From NCBI GenBank assembly GCA_902547295.1, contig CACCNJ010000002.1, forward strand, positions 62,001-126,000: DNA of 64,000 nucleotides. Reading direction: 5' to 3'. Of the stretch, positions 1 through 9,793 are shown piece after piece. The stretch's first letter is position 1. Each line of letters opens with the position of its first letter. The notes beneath the pieces are model-generated. The model was not told the origin of the DNA. It ran no database searches and saw only the letters and a program-made list of their open reading frames with translations. A program made the position numbers and the translations under genes. Source of the DNA: an uncultured SAR86 cluster bacterium. Its GTDB lineage: Bacteria; Pseudomonadota; Gammaproteobacteria; Magnimaribacterales; D2472.

Positions 1-7
1 ATATTAT

Positions 8-445
8 TTAAGTTTTAAAATTAAAAGTTACTGGTCCTATGTTAATCAAAGATATTTCCATAAAAGCTCCAAATTTACCTTCTTTAACATTAGGGAATAA
101 TTTTTTAAATTCACGTACAAATTCATCATACATTAATTTGGCATTATCTGGTTCTGCTGCCATATGAAAGCTTGGCTTATTACCTTTATTTGTAATTGCA
201 GCCAAGGTGAATTGACTCACTATTAGGACTTCTTTTCCTGAATTATTTAAAGGTGATGAGGTTATCCCTTTTGGGCCATCTAACATCCTAAAATTTAAAA
301 GCTTGTTCACCATATTATTTATGTTCTCAGACACATCACCTTTCTCAATGCACACAAATATTAAGCATCCATCATTAATAGAAGTAAAAATTTTTTCGTC
401 AATAACTAATTCTGCGTTTGAGACTCTTTGAACAGTTGCTAGCAA
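8..445 (-). CDS. dtd: D-aminoacyl-tRNA deacylase
   Basis: The enzyme hydrolyses D-amino acids from mischarged tRNA in the cytosol and works as a homodimer. The 145-residue product has the normal family length and both signature motifs: SQFTLA at residues 77-82 and NIGPVT at 135-140, whose Gly-Pro pair forms the chiral selector across the dimer. The start is a TTG at 445-443, only three bases after the stop of the upstream aldolase gene. It is the only in-frame start that keeps the conserved QRV strand at the N-terminus. It is probably cotranscribed as the last gene of the tkt-pgk-fba cluster. Identification is firm; the weak ribosome binding site makes the exact start less so. Confidence 0.93.
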   Translation of the reverse strand: MLATVQRVSNAELVIDEKIFTSINDGCLIFVCIEKGDVSENINNMVNKLLNFRMLDGPKGITSSPLNNSGKEVLIVSQFTLAAITNKGNKPSFHMAAEPDNAKLMYDEFVREFKKLFPNVKEGKFGAFMEISLINIGPVTFNFKT

Positions 446-448
446 GTT

Positions 449-1465
449 TTATCTGTCTTCAAGTTCTTCTTCCCATTTACCAAGGGAAGCGAGTTTATTC
501 ATTTCCGCCCTATGAGATAATTCATCTTGAGAAATGAAAACATTTTCTGGCTTTCCACCCCATGCTTGCAATGCTGCAGCTTGAAGAGCTCGTCCATAAG
601 AAAAGCTTAATTTCCAAGAAAAGCCACCAATCTTGTTCATCGCATCTAAATGAGCAGTAGCCAAGATATCTGACTGACCTCCAGATAAAAATGCTATGCC
701 AGGAAGATCAGACGGAACATTCTCAGTTAAACATTCTAAAGTTCTCTTAGCGACCTCGCCAATGCTGGCTTGAATGTCTGAGTCTTTTCCAGAAGTAACC
801 ATATTAGGTTTTAGGATAGTGCCCTTTATATTTACCCCCTTTTTATCAAGATGATCAAACAGCGATTTTAAAGAACGAGCAGATGCGTCATAGCAATCAT
901 CAATAGAGTGAATTCCATCCATTAATACTTCTGGTTCTACTATAGGAACCATTCCATTATCTTGAGCACATTTTGCATAATCCGCTAATGCTTGCATATT
1001 CGCGTCAATACATTTATCAGTTGGAATTCCTTCACCTATATTTATAACAGCCCTCCATTTAGTGAATTTAGCTCCCATAGATGAATATTCTTTTAATCTT
1101 TCATCTAATCCATCCAATCCAACTGTCACGGTTTCTCCAGGACAATCATCAATAGGTTGAAGACCCTTATCAACCTTTATTCCAGGAAGGGCATCTTGAC
1201 TAGTTATTAAATCTCGAAGTAAAGTTCCGTCAGCAGCTGATTGTCTTATAGTCTCATCAAATAATATTACTCCACCAATATTGCCTTTCATTCCTTTAGA
1301 CCTAAAAAGCATTTCTCTGTAATCTCTTCTATTCTCTTCGGTGGACTCAACACCAATAGAATCAAATCTTTTTCCACAAGTTGGATTGCTTTCATCAGCA
1401 GCTAAGATACCTTTACCATCTGCGACAATATAGGCTGCTATATCTTCGATATTATTTAGTGACAT
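449..1465 (-). CDS. fba: Fructose-bisphosphate aldolase, class I (animal-type)
   Basis: The enzyme cleaves fructose 1,6-bisphosphate to dihydroxyacetone phosphate and glyceraldehyde 3-phosphate, and runs in reverse in gluconeogenesis. The 338-residue protein belongs to the metal-independent, Schiff-base class. LKPNMVT at residues 218-224 carries the Schiff-base lysine (K219), PIVEPE near 174-179 carries the acidic catalytic residues, and AKFTKWR near 132-138 holds the second conserved lysine. It lies 11 bases after pgk and 3 bases before dtd. In E. coli and Pseudomonas the gene beside pgk encodes the unrelated zinc-dependent class II aldolase, so an analogous enzyme appears to occupy the same position here. 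Family assignment is secure. Confidence 0.95.
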   Translation of the reverse strand: MSLNNIEDIAAYIVADGKGILAADESNPTCGKRFDSIGVESTEENRRDYREMLFRSKGMKGNIGGVILFDETIRQSAADGTLLRDLITSQDALPGIKVDKGLQPIDDCPGETVTVGLDGLDERLKEYSSMGAKFTKWRAVINIGEGIPTDKCIDANMQALADYAKCAQDNGMVPIVEPEVLMDGIHSIDDCYDASARSLKSLFDHLDKKGVNIKGTILKPNMVTSGKDSDIQASIGEVAKRTLECLTENVPSDLPGIAFLSGGQSDILATAHLDAMNKIGGFSWKLSFSYGRALQAAALQAWGGKPENVFISQDELSHRAEMNKLASLGKWEEELEDR

Positions 1466-1476
1466 AAATTAACTCC

Positions 1477-2622
1477 CTATTTTTTTGAATTTAGAGCTTT
1501 AATAGAAGGTAAAACTTTACCCTCCATAAATTCTAAAAAGGCGCCCCCGCCTGTTGAACAATATGATACATCATCTGATTTAATATATTTATTTATTGCC
1601 GATAAAGTTTCGCCTCCTCCAGCAAGAGAAAAAGCATTAGACTTAGCAATTTCTTTAGAAAGTTCCTTTGTGCCATTTTCAAATAAAGAATTTTCAAATA
1701 CTCCCATGGGTCCATTCCAAAGAATAGTCTTAGCATTATTAATCAATGTCTTTGTCTCCTGCTCTAGGTATAAATCTAAAATCATTTCATCATTACCAAT
1801 ATTGCTTATTGAGGTTTCTTTTATATCCTCTCCTTCAAATGTTTTAGATGTTAATACTCTATTAGGTAGTATGATTTTACCTTTATCCAAGATGCTCTTT
1901 GCTATTTCTAACATTGATTCTTCAGTTAGTGAGTCTCCAACATTAAAGCCTAAAGACTTTATAAAAGTATTTGCAATACCTCCACCTACGATAATATGGT
2001 CTGCGACTTCATTAATATGCTTTATAAGATTAAGTTTTGTAGAAACTTTTGCGCCACCTATGATAGCAACATAAGGTCTTTCATATTTTTTAAGTGCCTG
2101 CGATAAGAAATTTTCTTCTTTCTCTAGCAATAGCCCAGAGCAAGCTATTGGAGCATTCATTATTGCAGCATGAGTCGATGCCTGTTCCCGGTGCGCAGTC
2201 CCAAAAGCATCAAAAACATATATATCTCCAAGAGATCCTAATTTCTTACCTAATTCTTGAGAGTTCTCTTTTTCTCCTTTAAAAAATCTTATATTTTCTA
2301 AAACTTGAATATTTGATGATGACTTAAAAATTTCATTAGATTCTAATGTATCAATAAGTTCAACATTTCTGTTTATGATTTTGCTTAGTTCATTTGCAAC
2401 AGGTTTTAGTGAAAACTCTTCCTCAAAGTTTCCTTCAATAGGTCTGCCCAAGTGACTTATCAAAAGAACTTTTGCATTATTTTTAAGTGCATATTCAATA
2501 GTTGATAAGCATGCCTTAATTCTTGTTGAATCAAGAACATCCCCGCCTTTAATTGGGACGTTCATATCCACTCTAATGACTAAGTTTTTATTATTAAGAT
2601 CTAATGATGATAGGTTAATCAT
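1477..2622 (-). CDS. pgk: Phosphoglycerate kinase
   Basis: The enzyme interconverts 1,3-bisphosphoglycerate plus ADP and 3-phosphoglycerate plus ATP in glycolysis and gluconeogenesis. The N-terminal substrate-binding half shows RVDMNVP at residues 17-23 and SHLGRP at 56-61. The C-terminal half shows the glycine-rich nucleotide-binding segments GGGIANTF, GGGETLSA and STGGGAFLE. At 381 residues it is close to the usual 385-395. Its start overlaps the end of tkt by 8 bases, which indicates translational coupling, and fba follows 11 bases later. The gap/epd gene that sits between tkt and pgk in Pseudomonas and E. coli is absent here. Confidence 0.97.
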   Translation of the reverse strand: MINLSSLDLNNKNLVIRVDMNVPIKGGDVLDSTRIKACLSTIEYALKNNAKVLLISHLGRPIEGNFEEEFSLKPVANELSKIINRNVELIDTLESNEIFKSSSNIQVLENIRFFKGEKENSQELGKKLGSLGDIYVFDAFGTAHREQASTHAAIMNAPIACSGLLLEKEENFLSQALKKYERPYVAIIGGAKVSTKLNLIKHINEVADHIIVGGGIANTFIKSLGFNVGDSLTEESMLEIAKSILDKGKIILPNRVLTSKTFEGEDIKETSISNIGNDEMILDLYLEQETKTLINNAKTILWNGPMGVFENSLFENGTKELSKEIAKSNAFSLAGGGETLSAINKYIKSDDVSYCSTGGGAFLEFMEGKVLPSIKALNSKK

Positions 2623-4603
2623 TTAGTAATGATATAGCTGAATTAACAACATTTTCAGTATTAAACCCAAAATGCTCAAGTAATTCACTGCCTGGAGCAG
2701 ATTCTCCAAAACTCTCTATTCCAATTACTTTATCTTTTCTATTTAAAATTCTGTACCAAGAATTAGGATGACTGCACTCAACAACAAGTATTGGTTTATC
2801 AGGATTAATTATTGAACTCTGAAATTCCTCAGATTGCTGTAAAAATACATCTAAAGATGGCATTGATACCACATTTGCTGTGATAGAGTGATTTTTTAAT
2901 TCTTTTGCTGCATCTATAACCAATTGAACTTCGCTTCCTGATGCAATGAGAGTAATATCAGGGTTGTCAATTTCATCGATAATATAACCACCCTTATTTA
3001 TTAAAGATAATTGGTCTTCAGTTCGTGATATTGCTGAAGTTCCTTGTCTGCTAAAAATTAAACAGGTGGGAGTTTCTTTTGATTTAACTGCCTCGTTCCA
3101 AGCTACCGCAGTTTCTACAAGATCTGCTGGCCTCCAGCTATTTAAATTTGGAGTAGATCTCAGAGTTACCATGTGTTCTACAGGCTGATGTGTTGGTCCG
3201 TCTTCGCCTAAAGCTACCGAATCATGTGTATATACAAAAATACTTGGTATCCCCATTAAGGCTGATAATCTTACTGCGTTTCTAGCATAATCAGTAAATA
3301 CCAAGAAAGTTGCACCATACGGTTTTATGCCACCATGAAGAACCATGCCGTTCATAATCGCTGACATTCCAAACTCTCTTACTCCATAGTTAATATGATT
3401 ACCTGAAGGATTTTCATTTGAGAAAGTAGAACTTGATGATGAAAAAGTATTGTTTGAGGGAGTTAAATCAGCAGATCCACCAATTAATTCTGGTAATTCT
3501 TTTACAAAAAAATCAAGGCATGCTTTTGAGCACTTTCTTGTTGCCATTGGCGTATTATTTGTATCACATTCTGACAAGAAGGTTTTAAAACTATTCTCAA
3601 AATCATTAGGTAAGTCGCCCTTAATTCTTCTTTTAAGTTCTGCTGATTTATCAGGATATTTTTCGTCATAGGTTTTAATCAAATTATCCCAATCCAAATT
3701 TAATTCAGAGCCTTTTTTGGTTGAATCCCAAAAATCATAAGCCTCTTGAGGAACTTCAAATGCATCATGATCCCAATTTAAAGCTTCTCGGGTTTTTATC
3801 ACTTCTTCCTCACCCAAAGCTGCTCCGTGAACATCAGCAGTTCCTGACTTATTTGGAGAACCAAAACCAATTATTGTCTTACAAAAAATCATTGTTGGTT
3901 TATTTGTTTCATTTTTTGCATCGACAATGGCTTTATCAATTTCCTTAATATTGTGTCCATCTACACATATAGTTTGCCAACCATAACTATCAAACCTTTT
4001 TATGGAGTCATCTGTAAACCAATTTTCAATTTCTCCATCAATTGAAATTCCATTTTGGTCATAAAAACAAATTAGTTTTCCTAGTTTGTGAGTTCCAGCA
4101 AATGAACATGCCTCATGTGAGATTCCTTCCATAAGACAACCATCACCTAAAAAAGCATATGTATAATGATTAATTGGTTTAATATCATCTTCATTAAATT
4201 CCGCTGCCATTATTTTTTCTGATACCGCCATGCCAATAGCATTTGCAATACCTTGACCTAATGGACCTGTGGTTGTTTCAATTCCAATATCTATATCGTA
4301 TTCGGGATGTCCAGGTGTTTTAGAATGTAACTTCCTAAAATCTTTAAGATCATCCATTGATATATCGTATCCAGTTAGATGAAGTAAGCTATACAAAAGC
4401 ATAGAACCATGTCCATTAGAAAGAACAAATCTATCCCTATCAAACCAATGAGGATTTAGTGGGTTATGATTTAAATGCTTGCCCCATAACGAAGTTGCTA
4501 TTTCTGCCATTCCCATAGGCATGCCTGGATGACCAGAATTAGCTTTTTGAACAGCATCTATTGATAGAAATCTTAATGCGTTAGTAGGAACTGTATGCTG
4601 CAA
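2615..4603 (-). CDS. tkt: Transketolase
   Basis: This thiamine-diphosphate enzyme transfers two-carbon ketol units between sugar phosphates in the non-oxidative pentose phosphate pathway. The 662-residue protein has the full three-domain architecture. The N-terminal domain holds the TPP/metal motif starting GDGCLMEG near residue 152. The middle pyrimidine-binding domain holds FGMSAIMNGM and the substrate-binding segment around THDSVALGEDGPTHQP. The C-terminal domain carries FGESAPGSELLEHFGF. It is the first gene of the minus-strand tkt-pgk-fba-dtd cluster and is divergent from metK across a 171-base spacer. The start ATG follows the motif-poor, AT-rich spacer directly. Confidence 0.97.
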   Translation of the reverse strand: MQHTVPTNALRFLSIDAVQKANSGHPGMPMGMAEIATSLWGKHLNHNPLNPHWFDRDRFVLSNGHGSMLLYSLLHLTGYDISMDDLKDFRKLHSKTPGHPEYDIDIGIETTTGPLGQGIANAIGMAVSEKIMAAEFNEDDIKPINHYTYAFLGDGCLMEGISHEACSFAGTHKLGKLICFYDQNGISIDGEIENWFTDDSIKRFDSYGWQTICVDGHNIKEIDKAIVDAKNETNKPTMIFCKTIIGFGSPNKSGTADVHGAALGEEEVIKTREALNWDHDAFEVPQEAYDFWDSTKKGSELNLDWDNLIKTYDEKYPDKSAELKRRIKGDLPNDFENSFKTFLSECDTNNTPMATRKCSKACLDFFVKELPELIGGSADLTPSNNTFSSSSSTFSNENPSGNHINYGVREFGMSAIMNGMVLHGGIKPYGATFLVFTDYARNAVRLSALMGIPSIFVYTHDSVALGEDGPTHQPVEHMVTLRSTPNLNSWRPADLVETAVAWNEAVKSKETPTCLIFSRQGTSAISRTEDQLSLINKGGYIIDEIDNPDITLIASGSEVQLVIDAAKELKNHSITANVVSMPSLDVFLQQSEEFQSSIINPDKPILVVECSHPNSWYRILNRKDKVIGIESFGESAPGSELLEHFGFNTENVVNSAISLLND

Positions 4604-4774
4604 ATTTTTTCCCCGTTAGATAAAAAGATAATAATATTTTTGTAATAAAAAGCAACGACATAATTTAAATATTTCATATTTTTTGATATAAAATAGAAAT
4701 ATTGTGATCTCAATTCTTTTTTAGTAAGCGCTCTATAAAATAATTCTTCACAGTTTAAATTCAGGGAGAGAAAA
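4604..4774. promoter_or_regulatory. Divergent spacer between tkt and metK
   Basis: This AT-rich spacer must hold the promoters for both the tkt cluster on the minus strand and metK-ahcY on the plus strand. A purine-rich GGGAGAG sits just before the metK ATG and serves as its ribosome binding site. Several TATAAA-like hexamers occur, for example at 4687-4692, but none has a convincing partner at minus 35. I looked for the conserved cores of S-adenosylmethionine riboswitches and did not recognise one. Confidence 0.4.
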
Positions 4775-5929
4775 ATGAGTTATATATTTACTTCAGAATC
4801 TGTTTCGGCAGGACATCCAGATAAGGTCTGTGATCAAATTTCAGATGCTGTTTTGGACGCATATTTAGCAGAAGATCCTAATAGTAGAGTTGCATGCGAG
4901 ACTATGATTAAAAATAATATGGTATTTATTGCTGGTGAAATAACTTCAACTGGAAGCCCTGATTTGGAACCTGTAGTAAGACAAACCATTAAGGATATAG
5001 GATATGATAATGATGAATATGGCTTTAATGGTGATACTTGTGAATTTACAAATTTAGTATTTGAACAATCTCCAGACATTTCTCAAGGTGTTACCGAAGG
5101 AGAAGGCGAAAACCTCGAACAAGGTGCTGGAGATCAAGGGCTTATGTTTGGTTATGCCTGTACTGAAACTGAAGCACTTATGCCTCTTCCAATTGATCTT
5201 TCTCACAGACTAGTACGACAACAAGCAGAAGTTATGAAAAGCAACGAGCTTTCATGGTTAAGACCTGATGCAAAAAGCCAGGTAAGTGCAATTTACTCAG
5301 ATGACGGAAAGACGATTGAGGGTCTTTCAGCAATAGTACTCTCAACCCAACACGATGAAGATGTAACACAAGATGAAATTAAAGAAGGAGTAATGGAAAA
5401 TATCATTAAGCCAATTGTTCCTCAAGAATGGATACTAGATTCAACAAAGATATATATCAATCCAACAGGGAAGTTTGTAATTGGTGGTCCAGTTGGTGAT
5501 TGTGGTCTTACTGGAAGAAAGATTATTGTAGATACCTATGGCGGTATGGCAAGACATGGTGGTGGTGCATTTTCAGGAAAAGATCCATCAAAAGTTGATA
5601 GATCAGCAGCCTATGCAGCAAGATATGTTGCCAAAAATATTGTTGCAGCTGGGCTTGCAGATTATTGTGAAATTCAAGTTTCATATGCAATTGGAGTAGC
5701 TAAGCCTACATCAATTAATGTAAATACATTTGATAGCGAAAAAATATCAAAAGAGGCCATTGAAAAAATAGTTGAAGAAAAATTTGATCTTAGACCTAAA
5801 AGTCTTATAAATATGCTTGATCTCAAAAGACCGATCTATCTTCCAACAGCGGCTTATGGTCATTTTGGAAGGACTGATATTGATCTTTCGTGGGAAAAGA
5901 CTGATAAAGCATCAGAAATTTCACAATAA
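4775..5929 (+). CDS. metK: S-adenosylmethionine synthetase
   Basis: The enzyme makes S-adenosylmethionine from methionine and ATP, with release of phosphate and diphosphate, in the cytosol. The 384-residue protein has the family motifs in order: [13 protein letters not shown] near residues 13-25 with the catalytic histidine, [12 protein letters not shown] near 117-128, and the glycine-rich P-loop [16 protein letters not shown] near 261-276. The ATG at 4775 is preceded by a strong GGGAGAG Shine-Dalgarno sequence. ahcY follows after 20 bases, so methyl-donor synthesis and removal of the product S-adenosylhomocysteine appear to be cotranscribed. The gene order tkt / metK is also seen in Pseudomonas. 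Confidence 0.98.
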   Translation: MSYIFTSESVSAGHPDKVCDQISDAVLDAYLAEDPNSRVACETMIKNNMVFIAGEITSTGSPDLEPVVRQTIKDIGYDNDEYGFNGDTCEFTNLVFEQSPDISQGVTEGEGENLEQGAGDQGLMFGYACTETEALMPLPIDLSHRLVRQQAEVMKSNELSWLRPDAKSQVSAIYSDDGKTIEGLSAIVLSTQHDEDVTQDEIKEGVMENIIKPIVPQEWILDSTKIYINPTGKFVIGGPVGDCGLTGRKIIVDTYGGMARHGGGAFSGKDPSKVDRSAAYAARYVAKNIVAAGLADYCEIQVSYAIGVAKPTSINVNTFDSEKISKEAIEKIVEEKFDLRPKSLINMLDLKRPIYLPTAAYGHFGRTDIDLSWEKTDKASEISQ

Positions 5930-5949
5930 ATAAATATAAGGAAATTAAT

Positions 5950-7344
5950 ATGGAAAACGATTATAAAGTTGCTGATATAAAACTTGCTGAATTTGGAAGG
6001 AGAGAAATATCTCTTGCAGAAAATGAGATGCCGGCCTTAATGGCTTTAAGGGATAAATATAGAGATGAGCAGCCTTTGGCTGGTGCAAAAATAATGGGAT
6101 GCATTCACATGACTATTCAAACTGCTGTTTTAATGGAAACATTACTCGATCTCGGAGCAGAATTAAGATGGTCATCCTGTAACATATTTTCAACACAAGA
6201 TCATGCAGCAGCAGCAATGGCTGCAAAAGGAGTCCCTGTATTTGCTTGGAAAGGTGAAACTGAAGAGGAGTACGAGTGGTGTATTGAACAAACTATTTGT
6301 AAAGATGGAAAACCATGGGATGCAAATATGATTCTTGATGATGGAAGTGATCTTACAGCTATGGTGCATGCCAAATTTCCTGACATGTTAGAGACTATTC
6401 ATGGTGTTTCTGAAGAAACAACCACTGGAGTGCATAGGTTAAAAGAGATGCTAGAAAAAGGCGAATTAAAAATTCCTGCTATTAATGTAAATGACTCAGT
6501 TACAAAAGCAAAAAATGATAACAAATATGGATGCAGACATAGTCTTAATGATGCTCTAAAAAGAGGAACCGATATGTTGCTTTCTGGTAAGAAAGGATTA
6601 GTGATTGGGTATGGAGATGTTGGTAAAGGTTCGGCTGCAAGTTTGGCTCAAGAAGGTATGATAGTTAGTGTCGTTGAATCAGATCCAATTTGTGCGATGC
6701 AGGCATGCATGGATGGATTTGCAGTTGTCTCATGTTACAAAAATGGTGTGGTAACCAGAGATCCTAAGGATATTAATATGGATGTCATGGGTGATACGGA
6801 TTTAATAGTAACTACCACTGGTAATGTAAATGTTTGTGATTCTGCAATGATAAGCACTTTAAAAAATACTGCAGTTGTATGTAACATCGGTCATTTTGAT
6901 AATGAGATTGATACTGCTTATATGAGAGAAAACTATTACTGGGATGAGATTAAACCACAGGTTCATAGAGTTTTTAGAGATACAGCTCCAGATGGAACTC
7001 CTGATTTGTCGAGCAAAAACTATATTATTTTGCTAGCTGAAGGAAGATTAGTAAATCTTGGAAATGCAACAGGACATCCTAGTAGAATTATGGATGGATC
7101 TTTTGCCAATCAAGTCCTTGCACAAATTCATTTATATAAACAGGGCTTTGCAAATGTAAATGATGCTGATAAAAAAGCAGAAATGCTAACTGTTGAAGTT
7201 TTGCCAAAGAAACTTGATGAAGAAGTTGCTAGCCTTATGGTTGAAGGCTTCGGAGGAACAGTAACTCAGCTTACAAAAGAACAAGCAGATTATATTAATG
7301 TTCCACAAGATGGCCCTTTCAAAGAGGAATCATATAAATACTAA
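5950..7344 (+). CDS. ahcY: Adenosylhomocysteinase (S-adenosylhomocysteine hydrolase)
   Basis: The enzyme hydrolyses S-adenosylhomocysteine to adenosine and homocysteine using bound NAD, relieving product inhibition of methyltransferases. The 464-residue length matches the proteobacterial form with the extra internal segment of about 40 residues. The NAD-binding Rossmann motif reads [10 protein letters not shown] near residue 219. [11 protein letters not shown] near 311 and [14 protein letters not shown] near 368 are the usual substrate-domain signatures. The C-terminus ends in the conserved P-x-x-YKY. It lies 20 bases after metK on the same strand and presumably shares its promoter. This organism therefore uses the single-step route rather than an Mtn/LuxS pair, as far as this window shows. 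Confidence 0.97.
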   Translation: MENDYKVADIKLAEFGRREISLAENEMPALMALRDKYRDEQPLAGAKIMGCIHMTIQTAVLMETLLDLGAELRWSSCNIFSTQDHAAAAMAAKGVPVFAWKGETEEEYEWCIEQTICKDGKPWDANMILDDGSDLTAMVHAKFPDMLETIHGVSEETTTGVHRLKEMLEKGELKIPAINVNDSVTKAKNDNKYGCRHSLNDALKRGTDMLLSGKKGLVIGYGDVGKGSAASLAQEGMIVSVVESDPICAMQACMDGFAVVSCYKNGVVTRDPKDINMDVMGDTDLIVTTTGNVNVCDSAMISTLKNTAVVCNIGHFDNEIDTAYMRENYYWDEIKPQVHRVFRDTAPDGTPDLSSKNYIILLAEGRLVNLGNATGHPSRIMDGSFANQVLAQIHLYKQGFANVNDADKKAEMLTVEVLPKKLDEEVASLMVEGFGGTVTQLTKEQADYINVPQDGPFKEESYKY

Positions 7345-7380
7345 AAGCTTTTATATCAATTTAAATAATTTAAATTCACA

Positions 7381-7470
7381 ATGTTACTTATGAGCTTTAA
7401 AAAAATTTTTAGTTTAGTTGTATTTTTGCTTTTGTCTGGATGCGGTGTAAAGGGTCCTCTTATCTTCTAA
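7381..7470 (+). CDS. lptM: LptM-like (YifL) small lipoprotein
   Basis: A 29-residue open frame encodes a lipoprotein signal: a Lys-Lys N-region, a hydrophobic stretch and a lipobox LLSGC with the lipidated cysteine at residue 21. The mature part is only CGVKGPLIF. This tail matches the conserved CGxKGPLY core of LptM/YifL, an outer-membrane lipoprotein known in E. coli to assist maturation of the LptD translocon. Position supports the call, because lptM directly precedes dapF in E. coli, as here. Two ATG codons (7381 and 7390) could start it; the second gives a more typical signal length. It is easily missed by gene callers because of its size. Confidence 0.82.
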   Translation: MLLMSFKKIFSLVVFLLLSGCGVKGPLIF

Positions 7471-7500
7471 AAATCAAATTTTTGTAAAATGAGGTAAATC

Positions 7501-8280
7501 TTGTATCTTAATTTTGAAAAATGGCATGGCAACGGTAATGATTTTATTATCATTAATTCTATTGAGAGTGAATTAAAAATTACTCGTAATAAAATAACTA
7601 AGATTTCTGACAGAAATATTGGAATAGGATTTGATCAGCTGATAAAAATTGATCTTCCAACAAAGCCTAATCAAGACTTTTTTATAAGATTTTTTAATGC
7701 TGATGGCTCAGAAGCTGAGATGTGTCTTAATGGCATAAGATGTGCTGCAAAATATATATGGAATAATAGTTTTGCGCCAACAGGAACAGTAAATTTCCAA
7801 ACTAAAACAAAAAACATTATTTGTGAACCTAAAACGAAAAAAATGATTCAGGTTCACATTGAACCACCAGATAAAATTGAGCATAAAAGTTTATATAACA
7901 AATTAAAAAATAAAGGTGTTAATAATTTCTTTATCTCAAATATTGGAAATAATCATCTTTGCATAAAAATGAAATCTATTAAAAAAATTAATCTTAATGA
8001 AATATATAAAAATCTTGAGGGGGTTATAAAGGAACTCGACATTAATTTGTCAATATTTAAAAAAGGTGGAAGCACTATTGATATAAGAACATATGAAAAT
8101 GGCGTTGGGGAAACCTTGTCATGTGGATCAGCTGCATTATGCGTTGCTTCATATTTTCTTAAGGATAAACTTCTAAAAATAAGGTCAATTGGTGGTGAAT
8201 TAGTCTTTAAAAAAAATAAAAATGGTATATTAATGGCAGGTCCTGCAAGTTTTATATATAGAGGAAATATAAGTGACTAA
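7501..8280 (+). CDS. dapF: Diaminopimelate epimerase
   Basis: The enzyme converts LL- to meso-diaminopimelate for lysine and peptidoglycan synthesis. The two-cysteine racemase mechanism is visible: C75 in the segment MCLNGIRC and C208 in GETLSCGSAAL. The N-terminal KWHGNGNDF motif is also intact. The 259-residue product is slightly short of the usual 274. The start is a TTG at 7501 preceded by GAGG at a good distance; no ATG gives the conserved N-terminus. The next gene overlaps its end by 8 bases, so the block dapF-DUF484-xerC-yigB is tightly coupled, as in E. coli. Confidence 0.95.
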   Translation: MYLNFEKWHGNGNDFIIINSIESELKITRNKITKISDRNIGIGFDQLIKIDLPTKPNQDFFIRFFNADGSEAEMCLNGIRCAAKYIWNNSFAPTGTVNFQTKTKNIICEPKTKKMIQVHIEPPDKIEHKSLYNKLKNKGVNNFFISNIGNNHLCIKMKSIKKINLNEIYKNLEGVIKELDINLSIFKKGGSTIDIRTYENGVGETLSCGSAALCVASYFLKDKLLKIRSIGGELVFKKNKNGILMAGPASFIYRGNISD

Positions 8281-8893
8281 AGAATTAAATCCCAAAGATG
8301 TTGAGCTTTTCTTGCTTGATAATTTAGATTTCTTTGAAAGCAGAGAGTCACTTGTTGGAGAGATGAGATTTAAACATTCCTCTAGTTCTGCCTCATCGAT
8401 TCTTGAAAGACAAATATTAAAACTTAGAGAAGAACATAAGAATCTTATAAATTTATTATCTTCGTTCGTTGAAACAGCTAACATAAATGAAGATCTATTC
8501 AATAAATCAAAAAGTCTCACATTAAAAATTCTTCAATCTAATTCTAAACAAGAGATTATAAAAGTAGTCGAAGATGCTTTTAAAAAAGACTTTAAGGTGG
8601 ACAAGCCAATACTTAAATTTTATAAAAATGAGAAGATTGATGAACTTGAAAAAGTAACTGATCTTTCATTTCATAAAGGGGCTATTCATTGCGGATCATT
8701 CTCATCAGAAAAAATGTCAGTTTTATTTAAAGATAAAAAAGTTGAATCTATGGTGATTTCAGTAGTGCTTATTGAAAGTCAAATTGGTCTTTTGATGTTA
8801 GGAAGCTATGATAGATCTAAATATCTTGGAGACGAAGATACCACTTTTATAGAGTATATAAGGGATGTTTTAGAGAAAAAATTATCAAAATAA
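8273..8893 (+). CDS. DUF484 family protein (YigA-like)
   Basis: This 206-residue protein belongs to the DUF484 family, which sits between dapF and xerC in many gammaproteobacteria. The start is a GTG overlapping the dapF stop by 8 bases. The N-terminus (LFLLDNLDFFESRESLV) matches the usual family opening of short acidic helices. A helical segment follows (residues about 40-70), and the C-terminal half has the alternating pattern of a GAF-like sensory domain with the GLLMLGSYD strand. Its molecular function is not established. Its fixed position beside xerC suggests a role linked to chromosome processing, but that is inference. Confidence 0.82.
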   Translation: MTKELNPKDVELFLLDNLDFFESRESLVGEMRFKHSSSSASSILERQILKLREEHKNLINLLSSFVETANINEDLFNKSKSLTLKILQSNSKQEIIKVVEDAFKKDFKVDKPILKFYKNEKIDELEKVTDLSFHKGAIHCGSFSSEKMSVLFKDKKVESMVISVVLIESQIGLLMLGSYDRSKYLGDEDTTFIEYIRDVLEKKLSK

Positions 8894-8896
8894 TAT

Positions 8897-9793
8897 ATGC
8901 AGAATACCTCGCCTATTCTTAATGACATTAATGAATACCTCGTTTTTGTTTCACAAGTAAAAAATCTCTCAGAAAATACAACAAAATCATACGAAAGAGA
9001 TCTTAAAAAACTTTATCTATTTCTAGAGAAATTAAACGTAACAAATTATTCAGACATTAAAGAAGAAATCTGTTCTGCATGGATAGGCGACCTATATTCA
9101 CAAAATAATAAGCCTAAAAGTATTCAGAGGCACTTATCATCTGCAAAAGGATTTTTTAGATTTTTAAAAAAAAACAATCTTATAAGCTCATCACCTTTTG
9201 AACTAGTTACTGCGCCAAAATCATCAAATACTTTACCTGACGTTCTTTCACCAGAGGATGTTGAACAACTTTTGAACTTTAAGCCTTCTAATACGATAGA
9301 GATTAGAGACATGGCTATAGTTGAACTAATGTATTCATCAGGATTACGAGTTTCGGAGACTGTAAATATAAATATTAGTGATTTTGAAGAAAATATGTCT
9401 TTTCTGCGGGTAATAGGAAAGGGTTCCAAAACAAGATTGGTACCAATGGGTAGATTTGCTATTAACGCAATTAATAATTGGTTGAATGAGCGGGAGAAAA
9501 TTTCAAATAATACCGATGCACTTTTTTTAAATTCAAAAGGTTCAAGACTCTCGGTTAGAAGCATTCAGCTGAGGTTAAAAAAAATGGCAATAAAGCAAGG
9601 CTTGCCACCAGTTCATCCTCATATGCTAAGACATAGTTTCGCTACTCATATGCTTGAATCCAGTGGTGATCTTAGAACTATTCAAGAACTTCTTGGTCAT
9701 AGTTCATTATCAACCACACAGATATATACAAAATTAGATTATCAGCATTTGGCAAAAATTTATGACAAATCACACCCACGAGCAAAAAAGTGA
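8897..9793 (+). CDS. xerC: Tyrosine recombinase XerC
   Basis: XerC resolves chromosome dimers at dif together with XerD during division. The 298-residue protein has an N-terminal SAM-like core-binding domain (about 1-100) and a C-terminal catalytic domain with the complete active-site set: R151 in SSGLRVSE, K175 in GKGSKTR, H242 and R245 in [15 protein letters not shown]268 in LLGHSS, and the nucleophile Y277. The context dapF-DUF484-xerC-yigB favours XerC over XerD. The gene starts three bases after the previous stop and its stop overlaps the next start as GTGA, so the operon continues. Confidence 0.95.
   Translation: MQNTSPILNDINEYLVFVSQVKNLSENTTKSYERDLKKLYLFLEKLNVTNYSDIKEEICSAWIGDLYSQNNKPKSIQRHLSSAKGFFRFLKKNNLISSSPFELVTAPKSSNTLPDVLSPEDVEQLLNFKPSNTIEIRDMAIVELMYSSGLRVSETVNINISDFEENMSFLRVIGKGSKTRLVPMGRFAINAINNWLNEREKISNNTDALFLNSKGSRLSVRSIQLRLKKMAIKQGLPPVHPHMLRHSFATHMLESSGDLRTIQELLGHSSLSTTQIYTKLDYQHLAKIYDKSHPRAKK

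Noticed and set aside
4604-4774. S-adenosylmethionine riboswitch before metK
   Set aside because: No conserved core of the known SAM or SAH riboswitch classes was recognisable by eye; a covariance-model search would be decisive.
9124-9564. Long antisense frame within xerC, and similar antisense frames under pckA, pgk, trkA and others
   Set aside because: They lie wholly inside well-supported genes on the other strand, have no family signatures and arise from AT-rich codon use.
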